Assembly (NCBI GenBank): GCA_015709575.1
Contig: CP054190.1
Span: forward strand, 3,532,616 to 3,596,615
Origin: Planctomycetia bacterium
GTDB taxonomy: Bacteria > Planctomycetota > Phycisphaerae > UBA1845 > Fen-1342
Length of the DNA: 64,000 nucleotides
Direction of reading: 5' to 3'
Made by a program: the position numbers and the translations under genes. The notes under the pieces are model-generated. The model worked only from the letters and a program-made list of their open reading frames with translations, ran no database searches and was not told where the DNA came from. Below are positions 19,328 through 31,226 of this stretch, one piece after another. Position 1 is the first letter of the stretch, and each line of letters starts with the position of its first letter.

Positions 19328-20014
19328 ATGTTCGCCGGAATCGTCGAGGGCATCGCGCGCGTCGCCGCCGTCGGCCCGACCCCGTCGTCCGGCCCGAGCG
19401 CGCCTGCTGCGACCCGCCTGCGAATCAACCTGGCAGCGCTCGCCGACGGCCTCGTCCACGGCGCTTCCGTCGCCATAAACGGCGTCTGCCTGACCGTCGT
19501 CGATTCATCCGGCCCACTCGTCGACTTCGACGTCGTCCCCGAAACCCTGCGCCTCACCAACCTCGGCGCGCTGCGCCCTGGCGACCCCGTCAATGTCGAG
19601 CGCTCGCTCCGCGCCGGCGCCCCCATCGACGGCCATTTCGTGCAGGGTCACGTGGACGCCGTCGGCGAGTTGACCCGCGTCGATCGCAGCGGCGACGATT
19701 ACAAGCTCCGCATCGCCCACCCCGACGCGATATCCGCCTTCATCGTCCGCAAGGGTTCGATCACCCTCGACGGCGTCAGCCTCACCGTCGTGGACGCCGA
19801 GCCGCGCAGCTTCAGCGTCGTCATCATCCCCGTCACCTGGCAGCGCACCACCCTCGGAGCGCGCCGCCCCGGTGACCGCCTCAACATCGAAACCGACGTC
19901 CTCGCCCGCCTCGTCATCGCCCGCCTCGACGCCGTCATCCGCGCCGGCGGCGCATCCCCGCCCTTGGCCGGCGTCACGATGGAGCAGCTTCGCGCCGCGG
20001 GATTCACCGCATGA
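19328..20014 (+). CDS. ribE: Riboflavin synthase alpha chain
   Basis: A 228-residue protein with the two tandem lumazine-binding barrels of riboflavin synthase. The N terminus MFAGIVEGIARV matches the family's MFTGIVE start, which fixes the ATG at 19328. Barrel 1 has INGVCLTVVD and GHFVQGHVDAVGEL; barrel 2 has ITLDGVSLTVVD and the later SVVIIPVTWQRTTLG (family: IPHT-type). It dismutates two 6,7-dimethyl-8-ribityllumazines to riboflavin, in the cytoplasm. The stop overlaps pdxA by ATGA. No FMN riboswitch is visible in the 5' gap. Length is somewhat above the usual 200-215 because of a C-terminal extension (about 190-228) and a short linker near residues 17-27. Confidence 0.93.
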   Translation: MFAGIVEGIARVAAVGPTPSSGPSAPAATRLRINLAALADGLVHGASVAINGVCLTVVDSSGPLVDFDVVPETLRLTNLGALRPGDPVNVERSLRAGAPIDGHFVQGHVDAVGELTRVDRSGDDYKLRIAHPDAISAFIVRKGSITLDGVSLTVVDAEPRSFSVVIIPVTWQRTTLGARRPGDRLNIETDVLARLVIARLDAVIRAGGASPPLAGVTMEQLRAAGFTA

Positions 20015-21060
20015 GCACCGCCCCCGAGCCGCGCCTGCGCCGCCCGCTGATCGGCGTCACCATGGGCGATCCGCTCGGCATCGGCCCGGAGGTCATCGTC
20101 CGCGCCCTGGCCGACACCGCCCTCCGCACCGAGGCGCGCTTCGCCATCTTCGGCTTGCACGACGTGCTGGAGCTGGCCGCCGACCAGCTCGAGGTCGCCC
20201 CCTTCTGGTGGCGGCAGCCCTTTGAGCACGGCCCGCGGGTCGGCAGCGGCGTGCTGGTCGTCGATTTCGACGACATCCCCTTCGCCCGCAGCGGCGGCCC
20301 GCGCGGGCCGGACGCCCTGGCCGGCGAGGCCTCCTTCCGATTCGTCGAGGAGGCCGTCCGCCACCTCCGCGCCGGCACGATCGACGCGCTCGTCACCGGC
20401 CCGATCTGCAAGGAAAGCTGGCAGCTCGCCGGCCGCGGCTTCCCCGGTCACACCGAGCTGCTCGCCGCCCGCTTCGACACCCGCCGCGTCACCATGATGT
20501 TCGCCGCACAGGGGCTGCGCGTGGCGCTGGCCAGCGCCCACGTGCCGCTCTTCGAGCTGCGCCACCAGTTCACCATCGGCCTGGTGCATCAACCGATCGA
20601 CCTGCTGGACCGCGCGCTGCGAGAATGGTGGGGGATAGAGGCGCCGCAGATCGCCGTGCTGGGGCTGAACCCGCACGCCGGCGAGGGCGGGCTACTCGGA
20701 GACGAGGAGCAGCGCATCATCGAGCCGGCCATTCTGATGGCCCGCCAGAGCGGCATTCACGTCAGCGGCCCGCTGCCGGCCGACACCGCCTTCACCCCGC
20801 AGGTCTGCCGCCGCTACGACGGCATCGTCGCGATGTACCACGACCAGGGGCTGATCCCGGTGAAGATGGCCGCGTTTCACGAAGCCGTGAACGTCACGCT
20901 CGGCCTGCCCGTGATCCGCACCAGCCCCGACCACGGCACCGCCTTCGACATCGCCGGCAAGGCCCGCGCCGACGCCGGCAGCATGACCGCCGCCATCCGC
21001 CTCGCCATCGAGCTGGCCACCGCCCGGGCCCGCCGCTCCACCCCCGCCGTCACCGGCTGA
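20011..21060 (+). CDS. pdxA: 4-hydroxythreonine-4-phosphate dehydrogenase PdxA
   Basis: A 349-residue cytoplasmic enzyme of pyridoxal phosphate synthesis that oxidises 4-phosphohydroxy-L-threonine with NAD. Family signatures are GVTMGDPLGIGPEV at the N terminus, PGHTELLA with a metal-site His, LNPHAGEGGLLGDEE, YHDQGLIPVK (catalytic/metal His and Lys) and TSPDHGTAFDIAGKA. All metal-binding histidines are in place. The start overlaps the ribE stop by ATGA, so riboflavin and pyridoxal steps are co-translated. The family also includes 4-phosphoerythronate-type dehydrogenases (PdxA2), and I cannot exclude that role. The C terminus is Ala/Arg-rich. A gap full of repeats follows. Confidence 0.93.
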   Translation: MSTAPEPRLRRPLIGVTMGDPLGIGPEVIVRALADTALRTEARFAIFGLHDVLELAADQLEVAPFWWRQPFEHGPRVGSGVLVVDFDDIPFARSGGPRGPDALAGEASFRFVEEAVRHLRAGTIDALVTGPICKESWQLAGRGFPGHTELLAARFDTRRVTMMFAAQGLRVALASAHVPLFELRHQFTIGLVHQPIDLLDRALREWWGIEAPQIAVLGLNPHAGEGGLLGDEEQRIIEPAILMARQSGIHVSGPLPADTAFTPQVCRRYDGIVAMYHDQGLIPVKMAAFHEAVNVTLGLPVIRTSPDHGTAFDIAGKARADAGSMTAAIRLAIELATARARRSTPAVTG

Positions 21061-21091
21061 TGAACACGACCGCCGGGGAACAAAAACACTC

Positions 21092-21168
21092 GTGAACCGC
21101 AACACCGGTGAACAGCAACACCGGTGAACAGCAACACCGCTGAACAGCAACACTGGTAAACCGCACCG
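21092..21168 (+). repeat. 16-bp tandem repeat, 4 units plus a decayed fifth
   Basis: Units GTGAACMGCAACACCG start at 21092, 21108 and 21124. The fourth (21140-21155) differs at its first base and near its end, and a fifth (from 21156) is degenerate. The 16-bp period is not a multiple of three and the DNA lies outside any gene. Confidence 0.85.
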
Positions 21169-21171
21169 CTG

Positions 21172-21193
21172 GTGCGAGAATCCCTTCTCGCAC
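21172..21193. repeat. Type-C hairpin: GTGCGAGA stem
   Basis: GTGCGAGA (21172-21179) pairs perfectly with TCTCGCAC (21186-21193) around a 6-nt loop ATCCCT. A nearly identical hairpin is at 42790-42813, and fragments of it occur near 38300, 60190 and 62826. Confidence 0.7.
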
Positions 21194-21208
21194 GAGCGGG
21201 AAGAGACG

Positions 21209-21310
21209 GGTGGCATGCTTTCGCGGTACTCCGCGTAAGCATGCATCGGCACTACTCAAATCAAAAGCACTGGCACATCGCCGCGCCGATCCCCGCGCGC
21301 GAAACACCCC
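21209..21310 (-). repeat. Element A copy 2 with extended flank
   Basis: The palindrome occupies 21213-21244 and is identical to copy 1. The downstream 65 bp (CACTACTCAAATC, then GCACTGGCACATCGCCGCGC and GAAACACCCC) repeat the flank of copy 1 with a few changes and a small insertion. It lies between the convergent pdxA and tsf. Confidence 0.9.
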
Positions 21311-21323
21311 GCACCACCCCGCC

Positions 21324-21376
21324 GCCTCTTCGCCCGCCAGGGCGCGCGATCGTTGCCAGGGGCTTCCAGCCCCTGG
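21324..21376 (-). repeat. Element B copy 2
   Basis: CTCTTCGCCCGCCAGGGCG is followed by CGCGATCGTTG and the hairpin CCAGGGGCT-TCC-AGCCCCTGG. It has one 23-bp-type unit where copy 1 has three, so the unit number varies between copies. Confidence 0.85.
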
Positions 21377-21424
21377 TAGCGCAAAGATCCCAACCAAGCT
21401 TCCAGCCCCCTGCCCGCAGCCGCC

Positions 21425-22246
21425 CTACGCCTTCCCCACCTCGTACCGAAGCGCCTTGACGACCGTCAGCCCCTTCTGCACGCCGTCGAGGTACTCCTGC
21501 ACCGTCTGCTTGCCCTCGACCTTCACAAACGGCTGATCCAGCAGCACCACCTCGCCGTACCACGTGTTCAGCTTGCCCTCCACGATCTTCTCGACGATGT
21601 TCGCCGGCTTGCCCGCCGCCGCTGCCCGCGCCGCCGTGCGCTGCTCCTCCACCATCGCCGCCGGAACCTCCGCGCGCGTCAGGTACGGCGGCCGCATCGC
21701 CGCGATGTGCATGCACACCCCCGCCGACGCCTCCGCCGGGCATGGGCCGCTGAGCTGAAGCAGCACGCCGACCTGCCCGTTGTGGTGCACGTAGTGCCCC
21801 ACGGAGCCGGACAGCGCCGCGACCCGCGCGATCTCCATTTTCTCCCGCAGCCGGTTGAACACGTCCGCGATCTCGTCCGCAATGGTCCGCCCGCCGCGCG
21901 GCGACGCCGCCGCCGCAACCGCCTCCGGCGTCGGGTTCGCCATGCCGGCCGCGGCCTGCGCCACCAGCTTCGCGCACGCGATGAAGTCGTCCGTGTTCGC
22001 CACCGGCGCGGTCTCGCAGCGCAGCTCGCAGATCCCGCCGCCCGTCGGCGACACGAAGCACGCGATCCGCCCCTCGCCCGCGGCCCGGCCGGTCATGTCC
22101 GCCTGCTTCGAAAGCCCGCGCTTCTTCAGAATCTCGATGGCCTTCGATTCGTCGCCCTGGCCCTCCACCAGCGCCTTCTTGCATTCCATCATCGAAAGCC
22201 CGGTCTTCTGCCGCAGCGCGTTGACCATCGAAGCCGTAACGTCCAT
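21425..22246 (-). CDS. tsf: Translation elongation factor Ts
   Basis: A 273-residue cytoplasmic factor that recharges EF-Tu with GTP. The N-terminal UBA-like domain has VNALRQKTGLSMMECKKAL and the basic ILKKRGLSKQ. The core dimerisation region contains GHYVHHNGQVGVLLQL, which matches the family's IHxxGRxGVLV. The C-terminal part has LLDQPFVKVEGKQTVQEYL (family DQPFVKD). The ATG at 22246 is preceded by AAAGGA at a suitable distance. It lies 151 bp downstream of rpsB in the usual rpsB-tsf order. The gap between them shows no clear terminator or attenuator. Confidence 0.95.
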   Translation of the reverse strand: MDVTASMVNALRQKTGLSMMECKKALVEGQGDESKAIEILKKRGLSKQADMTGRAAGEGRIACFVSPTGGGICELRCETAPVANTDDFIACAKLVAQAAAGMANPTPEAVAAAASPRGGRTIADEIADVFNRLREKMEIARVAALSGSVGHYVHHNGQVGVLLQLSGPCPAEASAGVCMHIAAMRPPYLTRAEVPAAMVEEQRTAARAAAAGKPANIVEKIVEGKLNTWYGEVVLLDQPFVKVEGKQTVQEYLDGVQKGLTVVKALRYEVGKA

Positions 22247-22397
22247 CGCTCAGGTTCCTTTCCGAAAGCTCTACCGCCGGCGCGCAAGTCGCCCCGACGG
22301 GTGATATCACGTCCGCGTGCTCATCAAGAAGCGCGTCAGCCGCCCGGACGGGCGCACCTCCGACCAATCCGGGCCGCCTCGCGCAAAAATCCAGCCG

Positions 22398-23315
22398 TCA
22401 GCCCTGTACGCTCGCCGGCGGCGCACCCGCCACCGCCGCGCCGCCCTCCGCCGGCGGAGTCTGCACCGCGGCCGACGCCGGGGCCGTCGCGCCCTCCGAA
22501 TACCCGCCGCCGCGATCCGACCGCTCCGGCCGCTCGCGCCGACCGCCGCCGCCGCGTCGACGGCCGCGATCCTCGCGCTCCGGATCACGATCATCATCCC
22601 CGCCGCCGCGCGGCTCAGGAGCCGGCGGCCGCGAGCGCTTGCCCTCTTCGGCCGCGTCCGCGAGTTGGCCGAGAATGAGCTGAATCCCGCGCATCGCGTC
22701 GTCGTTGCCCGGAATGGCCACGCTGGCCAGGTCCGGGTCGCTGTCCGTGTCGATCAGACAGATCGTCGGAATCTTCAGCGATTGCGCTTCGCGAACGGCG
22801 TTCACTTCCTTGCGCACGTCCACCACCACCAGCACGCCCGGCACGCGCGTCATGCGGCGGATGCCCGAGAGATTCTTCAGAATCTTCTCCAGCTCGCGCG
22901 TCAGCATCGACTTCATCTTCTTGGAATAGCCCGTTTCCCAGGCCGGGCTGGCCACCAGCGCTTCGAGCTCTTCCAGCCGGTTCAGCCGCGAGCGGATCGT
23001 GCGGAAGTTCGTCAGCGTCCCGCCCAGCCAGCGCTCGGAAACATAATGCATGCCGCAGCGCTCGCCGTGCTGCTGCACTGCGTCGCGGGCCTGCCGCTTC
23101 GTCCCGACAAACAGCACGTCATCCCCGCGCGCCACCACCGTCGTCACCAGCTTGCGCGCCCGCAGCAGCCCGCGGATCGTCTCGCGGATGTCGATGATGT
23201 GGATGTTGTTCTTTTTCCCGAAGATGTACGGCTTCATCTTCGGATTCCAGCGACTGGCGTGATGCCCGAAGTGGATCCCCGAGTCCAGCAGTTCCTTCAC
23301 GATGGGCGTTGACAA
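22398..23315 (-). CDS. rpsB: Ribosomal protein S2 with RGG-like C-terminal extension, TTG start
   Basis: Residues 1-225 are a standard S2: VKELLDSGIHFGHHASRWNP, KKNNIHIIDIRETIRG, VLFVGTKRQARDAV, the GGTLTNFRTI motif and PTICLIDTDSDPD. From about residue 226 an 80-residue tail follows, first charged (GGGDDDRDPEREDRGRRRGG) and then Ala/Pro-rich. Most S2 proteins end soon after the core. No ATG is available; the frame begins at TTG (23313-23315), five bases after a perfect GGAGGT, so TTG is the likely initiator. The gene is divergent from the foldase gene at 23631 and leads the rpsB-tsf pair. Confidence 0.95.
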   Translation of the reverse strand: MSTPIVKELLDSGIHFGHHASRWNPKMKPYIFGKKNNIHIIDIRETIRGLLRARKLVTTVVARGDDVLFVGTKRQARDAVQQHGERCGMHYVSERWLGGTLTNFRTIRSRLNRLEELEALVASPAWETGYSKKMKSMLTRELEKILKNLSGIRRMTRVPGVLVVVDVRKEVNAVREAQSLKIPTICLIDTDSDPDLASVAIPGNDDAMRGIQLILGQLADAAEEGKRSRPPAPEPRGGGDDDRDPEREDRGRRRGGGGRRERPERSDRGGGYSEGATAPASAAVQTPPAEGGAAVAGAPPASVQG

Positions 23316-23630
23316 ACGCCACCTCCCGCGTGCAATCAGCCTCCGTCCGACGCCGCAGCCGACCGCACGGTGCGGAACCCCCGATGGTACGACGCTCAGG
23401 GGCCTGGGCAGGGCGTCTCAAGCAGGACGAATCCGGAAGCGTAACCGCCCGCCTGCCCCAACGTCAACCGCCCGGCCCTCCCGCGCTTCCCCGCCGCCGG
23501 CGCACTGGCCTCCCGCCGCCCACGCCCCTATCATGCCCGATTCGAACCCCCGGCCGGCCCCCTGGGCCTGCCGTGGTCAGACAACAACAGAGTCCTGGAT
23601 CCCGGGTCGCTCGCACAGGTCGCTCCCACG

Positions 23631-25526
23631 ATGAAGTTCGCCAATTTCAACCGCACCTTCGTACTCATCATCATGTCCCTGCTGCTGGTCGTCTTCCTGA
23701 TCGACCGCCCCATGCAGGAGTTGTTCGATCGCTGGACCGCCGAGCGCATCCCCGTCGGCGAGGCCTTCGGCCGATCGCTCAGCACCTCCGACCTGGCCGG
23801 CCCCGCCGCCGACGCCGCCATCGCCCGTGCCTTCTTCGGCCTCAACGACCGCGACTTCGACGATGTCACCTTCTACCTCGCCGCCACCGAGGCCCATCGC
23901 GCCGGCGTGCGCGTCGACCTCGAAAACGTCCGCACCTCCATCGAGCAGTCGCCCGACGCGCTCCAGATCGTGTCGAACCTGCGCAACCGCTTCAACCGCA
24001 GCATCCCCGGCATCTACGAATCGCTCGCCGGCTTCCTCGCCGCGCAGCAGTTCCAGGTCATGCACCAGGACTCCTTCCTGGTCAGCACCCCGCGACTGCG
24101 CCATGAATTCCGCCAGCGCACCCAGGAAGCCTCCGTCGAGCTGAGCGTCATCGACGCCGCCGCGCTCGTCTCCAAGGTCGCCGAGCCGACCGACGAGGAG
24201 CTGCAGAAAGCCTTCGAGGAGGGCCGCAACCGCGACACCGCCCACGCCGACGGAAAGCTCGTCTTCGGCTATCTCCAGCCCGATCGCGTCCGCTTCGAAT
24301 ACCTCACCGTCAACCCGCGCGACGTGCAATCGCACATCACCGTCTCGCTGCGCGACGCCCGCAGCTATTACGAAAAGAACCGCGCCCGCTACATGAAGGA
24401 AGTCGCCAGCCCCGCGGTCAACCCCGACGGCACACCCGTCACCACCCGCGTCCAGCAGACCTTCGAGGAAGTCGAAACACAGGTCCGCAACGACGCCCGC
24501 ACCGAAAAAGCGCTCGAAGAGGCGCTCAAGATGGTCGCCACCATGCAGCGCGAGGCGCTGCGGCCCTGGGAGGCCGCCGCACGCGACGCCGACGGCTTCC
24601 GCATCCCGCCGCCCCCCGAGGCGCAGGTCTCATTCGAAGCGCTCCGGGACAAGCACGGCGCCACGATCCCGATCACGTACAAACTCGAAGGCCCGCTCGA
24701 TCGCTCCGGCATCTCCATGCTCCCCGGCATCGGCTTCGCCGCCCACGACCGCACCGATCGCGCGCCCTCGCTGCTGCTGCGCGTCAAGGGGCTGCACAAG
24801 CCCGCCGAAGGCGAGCGCCAGGTGATCCTCGCCGTCGGCGAGCCCGCCCCCGTCCTGACGCACTCCGTCCCCAACCCCCAGACCGGTCAAAACACCCCCG
24901 CCGCCGCCTACCTCGTGCGCGTCATCGAGGTGCTGCCCTCCGGTCCGCCCGAGTCGCTCGACGCCGTCCGCGAGCGCGTCACCAAGGATGTAAAGCTCGC
25001 CAAGGCCTACGATCTGGCCAACCAGTGGAAGGACCGCATCGTGCAGCGCGCCGGCGAGGCCGGCCTGCGCACCGCCGTCGAGGAAGCCGCCGAGCTGCGG
25101 GCCCTGCTCGAGCCGCCGCCCCCCGCCGAGGAGGGCGCCATGGTCGATCGCCGCGCCGTCGAGGCCCTCGGCCCCTTCACCCCCTCGATGCCTTTCCGCC
25201 GCTCGCCTTCGGCCATCCCCCACATCGACTTCAACGCCCCGCTGCACCAGCGCGTCTTTGAAGCGCTCGAGTGGGACGCCGCCACCGCCCCGGCCCATCG
25301 AATCGTCGTCTCCCCCAAGGTGGACCACAACCAGTTCAGCGGCACCACCGCCAAGATCGCCATCGCCGAAGCACTCGAAATCAAGCCGCTCTACGAGGGC
25401 GACTACGACGCGCAGCGCGAGTCGCTGCGAATGCGTCTCTCACAGTTCGAAAGCAGTCTCTTTCAGGACTGGTTTTCCCCGGAGCGCCTGCACGCCCGCA
25501 CCGGATTCAAGCCGGCCGGCCGCTGA
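23631..25526 (+). CDS. PpiD/SurA-like membrane-anchored foldase
   Basis: The 631-residue protein has an N-terminal anchor (residues 9-25, FVLIIMSLLLVVFLID) and a long periplasmic part. The layout resembles PpiD: an N-terminal SurA-type chaperone helix bundle (about 40-240; FRQRTQEASVELSVIDAAAL matches the SurA_N region), a charged helical middle (about 225-320) and a later part with a peptide-release-like segment (PPESLDAVRERVTKDVKLAK). A canonical parvulin domain with all catalytic residues is not evident, so it may be a chaperone without isomerase activity. A TATCAT word at 23529-23534 is a possible -10. The downstream gene is leuS, 89 bp away. Confidence 0.72.
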   Translation: MKFANFNRTFVLIIMSLLLVVFLIDRPMQELFDRWTAERIPVGEAFGRSLSTSDLAGPAADAAIARAFFGLNDRDFDDVTFYLAATEAHRAGVRVDLENVRTSIEQSPDALQIVSNLRNRFNRSIPGIYESLAGFLAAQQFQVMHQDSFLVSTPRLRHEFRQRTQEASVELSVIDAAALVSKVAEPTDEELQKAFEEGRNRDTAHADGKLVFGYLQPDRVRFEYLTVNPRDVQSHITVSLRDARSYYEKNRARYMKEVASPAVNPDGTPVTTRVQQTFEEVETQVRNDARTEKALEEALKMVATMQREALRPWEAAARDADGFRIPPPPEAQVSFEALRDKHGATIPITYKLEGPLDRSGISMLPGIGFAAHDRTDRAPSLLLRVKGLHKPAEGERQVILAVGEPAPVLTHSVPNPQTGQNTPAAAYLVRVIEVLPSGPPESLDAVRERVTKDVKLAKAYDLANQWKDRIVQRAGEAGLRTAVEEAAELRALLEPPPPAEEGAMVDRRAVEALGPFTPSMPFRRSPSAIPHIDFNAPLHQRVFEALEWDAATAPAHRIVVSPKVDHNQFSGTTAKIAIAEALEIKPLYEGDYDAQRESLRMRLSQFESSLFQDWFSPERLHARTGFKPAGR

Positions 25527-25615
25527 TCGGCTGACCGTAGACACCCTGGCACAGGCCCGCGCTCCGCGGCGCTGCGCGTGAGGCGCCGTCGGAGGCGACC
25601 CCACGACGGCCCCCC

Positions 25616-28858
<3,243 letters not shown>

Positions 28859-29392
28859 CGCCCCCGCGCCGACTCTCTCCCGTCCGCGATTCCGTCCCCG
28901 CGCTCGCCGCGGCGCGCGATCGAGCGGACGCACCCGCGGCCCGCCGCGCGCGGCCGCGCACCCCGACCGCTGCGCGAAGTGGATTCTATGACGCGCACGC
29001 GCGCCGCTTTCCACTTTCCCTCCGCCATTTGCCGTGCATTGTCGCGGCCTGCGCGTGCGCCGATGTGTTATCACGACCACCGCCCAGCGCCGGATAACAG
29101 GTCCGCTCCCGCCCTGCGCTTGACTTGCCGCGGGCGGAATTCAAATCGCTCTCCCCCATAAAAAAACGCGCACCTTTCGGGCCGCAAAGATTTTGGGGAG
29201 CACACGCGCGCCGCATGCGGGCGCAAGGGCGTGTCCGCCGGGTTTTTATCCCGCCGATGCAAAAATCGCGCACGCGCTCACGTCTCGAAAGTGGAATCCC
29301 GAATTTTGCACGCCATACCATCGCGTGAACCCAGGGGAAGAGGGAGCCCCCGGGTTCCGTGAGTCTTTCCATGAACGCCGGAAGGGTGAGAG
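28859..29392 (+). promoter_or_regulatory. 534-bp gap; long structured leader of first PEP-CTERM gene
   Basis: The first 120 bp are very GC-rich and featureless. A TTGACT at 29120-29125 with TCAAAT after 15 nt is a possible promoter. Downstream lie an A7 run (29161 region), a long imperfect hairpin at 29202-29234 (ACACGC pairing with GCGTGT) and a strong one at 29327-29357 (GAACCC-A-GGGG pairing with CCCC-C-GGGTTC), ending about 35 nt before the ATG. GGAAGGGTGAGAG before the ATG contains the Shine-Dalgarno. I see no gene. Confidence 0.45.
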
Positions 29393-29983
29393 ATGAAGCG
29401 GATACTCTGCGCAATCGTGGTCACCATGGCGGCGGCCGTAACCTCGGCCGCCAACGCCGCTGTGACCTTTTCGAACGTTGTGTTCGGCGGAAGCCTGCCG
29501 GCACCGACGGCGGAAACCTCCTCGCATTCGATCGATTTCTTCTTCGATCAGGCCGAGGTGGGTGATTCGACCGATCCGGTGCGGCAAGGCAACGTCACGA
29601 TCATGTACGAAGCCACCAGCAGCGTCGGGCTGACCCAGGACTTACTGGTCCTGAGCCTGCTCGGCGCCTTGCAGGGCTCCGGCGTGATTGTCTTCTCCGA
29701 GACGGTGACGGATCTCACGTCGCCGAACCCGGACATCATCGCGCAGCACAACGTCGTGCTGAACATGAACGACCAGTTGCCGCACGTGGCCAACCTGGTC
29801 TTCAGCCGTCCCAGCACGCACGTCAAGGTGAAGAAGGAAATCGTGCTCAGCGCCGTCGACACGCAGGGCTTTGACCTGTCGCATGTCGGCCTCATCGAGC
29901 AGACCTTCCGGGAAATCCCGGTGCCGGAGCCGATGTCGGCTCTGCTGCTGGGCCTGGCGGGCTTGGGGCTGCGACGACGCTAG
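29393..29983 (+). CDS. PEP-CTERM sorting-signal protein, paralogue 1
   Basis: The 196-residue protein has a signal peptide (residues 1-23, ending VTSAANA) and a C-terminal PEP-CTERM tail: VPEP at about 177-180, a hydrophobic helix (MSALLLGLAGLGL) and a terminal RRR. Such proteins are exported and then processed by an exosortase in the membrane. The mature domain is beta-rich with no recognised fold. It starts AAVTFSNVVFGGSLP and has FSRPSTHVKVKKEIVLSAVD near its end. A related protein is encoded at 30461. The rest of the mature domain is not assigned to a known family. Confidence 0.88.
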   Translation: MKRILCAIVVTMAAAVTSAANAAVTFSNVVFGGSLPAPTAETSSHSIDFFFDQAEVGDSTDPVRQGNVTIMYEATSSVGLTQDLLVLSLLGALQGSGVIVFSETVTDLTSPNPDIIAQHNVVLNMNDQLPHVANLVFSRPSTHVKVKKEIVLSAVDTQGFDLSHVGLIEQTFREIPVPEPMSALLLGLAGLGLRRR

Positions 29984-30460
29984 CCACGACCGATCGGCAC
30001 GACGCCGCGTACTCCCGCGATCGCATTGAACGGGCCAACCCCCCTTTGCGCTCGCGGTGCGCGCCGCACGAGCCGGATCACCCGGACCGCCGGACGCGGT
30101 TCGCTCGAAGTCAGCCCCCACGGAGGAACGGGCTGCCGCGCTGCCGGGAGCAGCGCGGAACGCTGGAAAGTCCGTGGAATCACGGGGTTTCCGACGCAGG
30201 GAGGCATGAAATTCCGGACTCGGCTTTGACTTCGCCGACGCAGCAGTCCTAGAAGCCAGTGGGCGTGACAAGAGGGAAAGCAGTCGTCACGTCCGGCTCT
30301 GCGTAGGCGAGGGAACGCTCGACGGGCCATCGCGCCGTCGGCGTCCGGTCGGGTCCGTTCGGTGCGCCGCAAGGCGCGCTTTCGAGACGGTCTCGAACCG
30401 GAAGTCTACCGGAGGGAAGACAGAAGCGTCTGGAGGGTCTGGCGTCTACGGAGCGCAGTA
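29984..30460 (+). promoter_or_regulatory. 477-bp structured leader of second PEP-CTERM gene
   Basis: No gene is seen. Perfect hairpins are CCGCGCTGC/GCAGCGCGG (30136-30158) and, close together, GCGCC-GCAA-GGCGC with a GNRA-type tetraloop (30364-30377), TTCGAGA-CGG-TCTCGAA (30381-30397) and CCGG/CCGG (30398-30412). A TTGACT at about 30226 has a weak CTAGAA 17 nt on. The last 50 nt before the ATG are purine-rich (GGAGGGAAGACAGAAGC). Compact consecutive hairpins suggest a structured 5' leader. Confidence 0.45.
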
Positions 30461-31036
30461 ATGAAACGATTGACGACTCTTTTTGCTTGTGCAGCCATCG
30501 CCGTTGCTTCGGTCGCCGCGAATGCCGCGGTCACTTTCAGCAACGTCGTCATCCGCGGGTCGCTTTCCGCGGGTGCCTCGGCTGTAACCGGTGCGAGCGA
30601 CATTGACTTCACCCTGCCCAATGCGGCGGTGGGCGATTCGCTGCCGTCTCGAACCGGAAACATCGTGATCACCTACGAGGCCAACAGCACCGACGCCCTC
30701 ACGCAGAACCTGCTGGTTCTCTCGGGCGCGCTGGCGGGCTCGGGGACGATCTTCTTCAACGAGGTCGTCGAAGACCTCATCAACCCCGGCATCATTGCCA
30801 CCTACAACGTCGTGCTCAGCGCGAATGATCAGCTCCCGCACAACGCGGTGCTGAACTTCTCCCGCCCCAGCACGCACGTCAAGGTCAAGAAGACCATCGT
30901 GCTGTCCGCAGTCCCCGACACCGACAACTTCGATCTCGCGTCGGTCGTCCTCGTCGAGCAGCGGCTCATTCCTGAGCCGGCCGCAGCCCTGCTGCTCCTC
31001 GTCGGACTGCCGCTGATGCGCCGCCGGGCCGCGTAG
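30461..31036 (+). CDS. PEP-CTERM sorting-signal protein, paralogue 2
   Basis: A 191-residue relative of the 29393 product. The signal peptide is MKRLTTLFACAAIAVASVAANA. The mature start AAVTFSNVVIRGSL and the late block NQLPH-like/FSRPSTHVKVKKTIVLSAV are shared with paralogue 1, while the middle differs. The C terminus has PEP (IPEPAAALLLLVGLPL) followed by MRRRAA, the exosortase-type PEP-CTERM tail. I chose the ATG at 30461; the frame upstream to 30362 reads through the hairpin region and encodes a basic, non-signal sequence. The two genes are tandem and probably arose by duplication. A possible function of this family on the outer surface or in an extracellular matrix is not visible. Confidence 0.86.
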   Translation: MKRLTTLFACAAIAVASVAANAAVTFSNVVIRGSLSAGASAVTGASDIDFTLPNAAVGDSLPSRTGNIVITYEANSTDALTQNLLVLSGALAGSGTIFFNEVVEDLINPGIIATYNVVLSANDQLPHNAVLNFSRPSTHVKVKKTIVLSAVPDTDNFDLASVVLVEQRLIPEPAAALLLLVGLPLMRRRAA

Positions 31037-31181
31037 CGCATCGCACATAGACCTCCTCCTCCTCCAACACCGCCGCCCGAGGTTCGCCTCGGCCGGCGGT
31101 GTTCTTCATTTCAAACCGCGCCGCCCAGCGTCCGATCCGCAGGATTCGCATCCCGACCTGCGATCCCCGCCCCGACCGACC

Positions 31182-31187
31182 TACAAT
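31182..31187 (+). promoter_or_regulatory. Candidate -10 box for sigma factor-kinase pair
   Basis: TACAAT lies 39 nt before the ATG at 31227, in the same relation to its gene as the boxes before ctaB, 17143 and 39368. The -35 region is weak. Confidence 0.4.
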
Positions 31188-31226
31188 AGACAGCACGCGC
31201 GCCGCGCGGCGCCGCGGTGAGATCCC

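Larger units (their letters stand above)
21061..21424. other. 364-bp repeat-filled gap between convergent pdxA and tsf
   Basis: The gap contains, in order, a 16-bp tandem repeat (21092-21168), a type-C hairpin (21172-21193), element A copy 2 (21209-21310) and element B copy 2 (21324-21376). Almost no unique sequence is left. I see no gene. Confidence 0.7.

Noticed and set aside
29155..29200. Possible cyclic-di-GMP or other known riboswitch before the first PEP-CTERM gene
   Set aside because: The words CGCAAAG-like and the A-run recall the GEMM riboswitch, but the required stems and tetraloop receptor are not found.
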